Shown here in pieces: positions 62,561-64,000 of a DNA stretch of 64,000 nucleotides. Within the stretch, counting starts at the first letter, position 1, and each line of letters begins with the position of its first letter. The notes below the pieces were generated by a model, which saw only the letters and a list, made by a program, of their open reading frames with translations, did no database searches and was not told the DNA's origin. Origin of the DNA: Mucilaginibacter terrae (GTDB taxonomy: Bacteria > Bacteroidota > Bacteroidia > Sphingobacteriales > Sphingobacteriaceae). The stretch is from contig NZ_JAVLVU010000001.1 in the NCBI RefSeq assembly GCF_031951985.1, positions 1,860,001 through 1,924,000 on the forward strand. Reading direction: 5' to 3'. The position numbers were made by a program, and so were the translations under genes.

Positions 62561-63543
62561 TGGAAACTATTAACTGGGGTATAATAGGTTGCGGCGACGT
62601 AACCGAGAAAAAGAGCGGTCCGGCTTTTAATAAAGTGCCCGGTAGCAAATTGGTAGCTGTAATGCGCCGTGATGTCGAAAAAGCAGCCGATTATGCTAAA
62701 CGCCACCAAATAGCTAAATGGTACAATGATGCTACAGAGCTGATTAACGATGAAGAGGTTAACGCTATTTATGTGGCTACCCCGCCTTCATCACACTTAA
62801 ATTATGCCTTAGCTGCCTTGCAAAAAGGTTACCCTGTATACGTAGAAAAGCCGGTAACCATGAACGCTGCCGAAGCGCAACAACTGGTAGATGCCGTGCG
62901 GCAATATAATGGAAAACTAATTGTAGCTCATTACCGCCGCAAATTACCCATGTTTTTAAAGGTAAAAGAGTTATTGGAGCAAAATGCCATTGGAGAGGTG
63001 CGCACCGTACAGTTGCGCTTGTGGCAAAGCCGCAAGCCTGCACTGGTAACCAAAAACGCCCCAAGCTGGCGTACCCAACCCGATGTATCGGGTGGAGGTT
63101 ATTTTCATGACCTATCGCCGCACCAGTTGGATTTGATGCTTTATTTTTTTGGTAAGCCTGTGCATTACTCGGGTTTTAGCTTAAACCAGGCGCAAATCAC
63201 CAGTGCCGACGACCATGTATGCGGTACTGTTTTATTTGAAAACAACGTAGTACTCAACGGTTCATGGTGCTTTAATGTGGCCTTAACCGAAAATATCGAC
63301 AGTTGCGAGATTATCGGCAGCGAAGGCAAAATCAGCTTTGCGGTGTTTGGCGACAAGGTTGTTTTAAAAACCACATCAAACGAAGAAACCTTTACATTTG
63401 TGCACCCCGAAAACATTCAATTGCCTATGATTACCAGTATGGTAAACTATTTAAACGGTAATGAAGAAAATCCGTGCACTATTGACGAGGCACTTACGTT
63501 AATGAAGATGATTGATTCGTTTACTAAGCATGTGTCAAACTAA
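62560..63543 (+). CDS. Gfo/Idh/MocA family oxidoreductase
   Basis: 327 aa. Rossmann motif WGIIGCGDVTEKKSGPAF at the N-terminus, the catalytic-type EKP in PVYVEKPVTMNAAEAQ, and GGGYFHDLSPHQLDLMLYFF with the conserved His of the C-terminal domain. Substrate is probably a sugar or sugar derivative. Start overlaps the reductase stop by one base, so they are one operon; a joint role in sugar or aldehyde metabolism is inferred. Confidence 0.93.
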   Translation: METINWGIIGCGDVTEKKSGPAFNKVPGSKLVAVMRRDVEKAADYAKRHQIAKWYNDATELINDEEVNAIYVATPPSSHLNYALAALQKGYPVYVEKPVTMNAAEAQQLVDAVRQYNGKLIVAHYRRKLPMFLKVKELLEQNAIGEVRTVQLRLWQSRKPALVTKNAPSWRTQPDVSGGGYFHDLSPHQLDLMLYFFGKPVHYSGFSLNQAQITSADDHVCGTVLFENNVVLNGSWCFNVALTENIDSCEIIGSEGKISFAVFGDKVVLKTTSNEETFTFVHPENIQLPMITSMVNYLNGNEENPCTIDEALTLMKMIDSFTKHVSN

Positions 63544-63579
63544 ATAAAAAATTAAGCCTTTAAAAATCAACTCCATACT

Positions 63580-64000
63580 ATGAAATCATTATTAAAACTA
63601 TTTGCCGTAACCGGCCTTATTTTAACCGGCTTTGCGGCTTCGGCACAACAAGCTAAAAAAGCACCTGCAAGCCCGCCCGATACGGTAAAAGCAACCACCA
63701 AAAGCGGTGTAGCTATCGAAGTTGCCTACAGCCAGCCGGCAGTGAAAGGCCGTACCATTGGTACCGATATTGCCCCTTACGGCAAAGTATGGCGCACCGG
63801 TGCCAACAACGCAACCACCATTACTTTTAGTAAAGATGTAAAGGTAGAAGGCAAAGCTTTAGCAGCCGGCCAATATGCTATTTACAGTATTCCGGGCGAA
63901 AAAGAATGGGTGATTATTTTTAACAAGGGCGTTAAAAACTGGGGTACCAAGTATGAAGAAAGCGACGATGTTTTGCGTGTAACGGTTAAAACCGGCGTTA
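63580..64000 (+). CDS. DUF2911 domain-containing secreted protein (partial, runs off the window)
   Basis: The first 140 codons are visible and the frame is still open at the window end. Signal peptide (LLKLFAVTGLILTGFAASAQ) then the DUF2911 pattern: VAIEVAYSQPAVKGRTIG, PYGKVWRTGANNATTITFSK, LAAGQYAIYSIPGEKEWVII and WGTKYEESDDVLRV. This small secreted family is common in Bacteroidota and has no known function. A 36 bp gap separates it from the oxidoreductase gene. Confidence 0.92.
   Translation, partial: MKSLLKLFAVTGLILTGFAASAQQAKKAPASPPDTVKATTKSGVAIEVAYSQPAVKGRTIGTDIAPYGKVWRTGANNATTITFSKDVKVEGKALAAGQYAIYSIPGEKEWVIIFNKGVKNWGTKYEESDDVLRVTVKTGV

Overview
The window reads as chromosomal DNA of a Bacteroidota bacterium, most likely family Sphingobacteriaceae and close to Mucilaginibacter or Pedobacter. 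The inference rests on gene families: a TonB-dependent receptor paired with a DUF4249 lipoprotein, a LruC-domain lipoprotein, a TamB gene overlapping a lipoprotein TamA-like barrel, DUF4251 and DUF2911 proteins, and an HU/SPOR fusion protein. TAnnTTTG promoter elements and many lipobox proteins agree. Genus is not proven; no rRNA, tRNA, CRISPR array, prophage or complete insertion sequence was seen.

Layout. 0.1-4.5 kb: TonB receptor, DUF4249 lipoprotein, MFS transporter. 4.6-10.7 kb (minus): glycan-use group with GH26 mannanase-like enzyme, aldose 1-epimerase, acetyl-xylan-esterase-like hydrolase, outer-membrane protein, lipoprotein and a small protein. 10.9-13.4 kb: Mla-type lipid transport operon (permease, ATPase, MCE protein), ended by a hairpin terminator, then an SDR. 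14.4-19.6 kb: membrane protein, TspO, TPR hybrid histidine kinase, RluA-type pseudouridine synthase overlapping a Nudix gene, TfoX-like protein. 19.8-25.4 kb: LruC lipoprotein with a sigma-54-like promoter, DUF4251, a methyltransferase, then a small accessory patch (secreted TonB-C domain protein, TPR-like protein, SUKH-like protein, REP-like palindromes). 25.4-36.7 kb: dnaE, then tamB-tamL. 36.8-50.6 kb: retropepsin-like protein, DUF294/CBS protein with a membrane-tethered exonuclease, a PadR operon with two related membrane proteins, gyrB, an OmpH/Skp-like gene, guanine deaminase, Rdx and S4 proteins, acyltransferase, dapD, glycosyltransferase, Sua5-type synthase and an RRM protein. 51-60 kb: response regulator, then a large TPR gene broken by a one-base frameshift, an outer-membrane barrel, an HU/SPOR protein, ExbB, ExbD and a TonB-like protein. 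60.1-64 kb: folC, aldo/keto reductase, Gfo/Idh/MocA oxidoreductase and the start of a DUF2911 gene.

The most unusual features are a dedicated TonB-type energised envelope module (51.5-59.9 kb), several families of dispersed palindromic repeats in intergenic gaps, and one place where such repeat sequence appears to sit in frame inside folC. Where a long open frame began with a rare codon inside a repeat or terminator, I chose the downstream ATG and say so.
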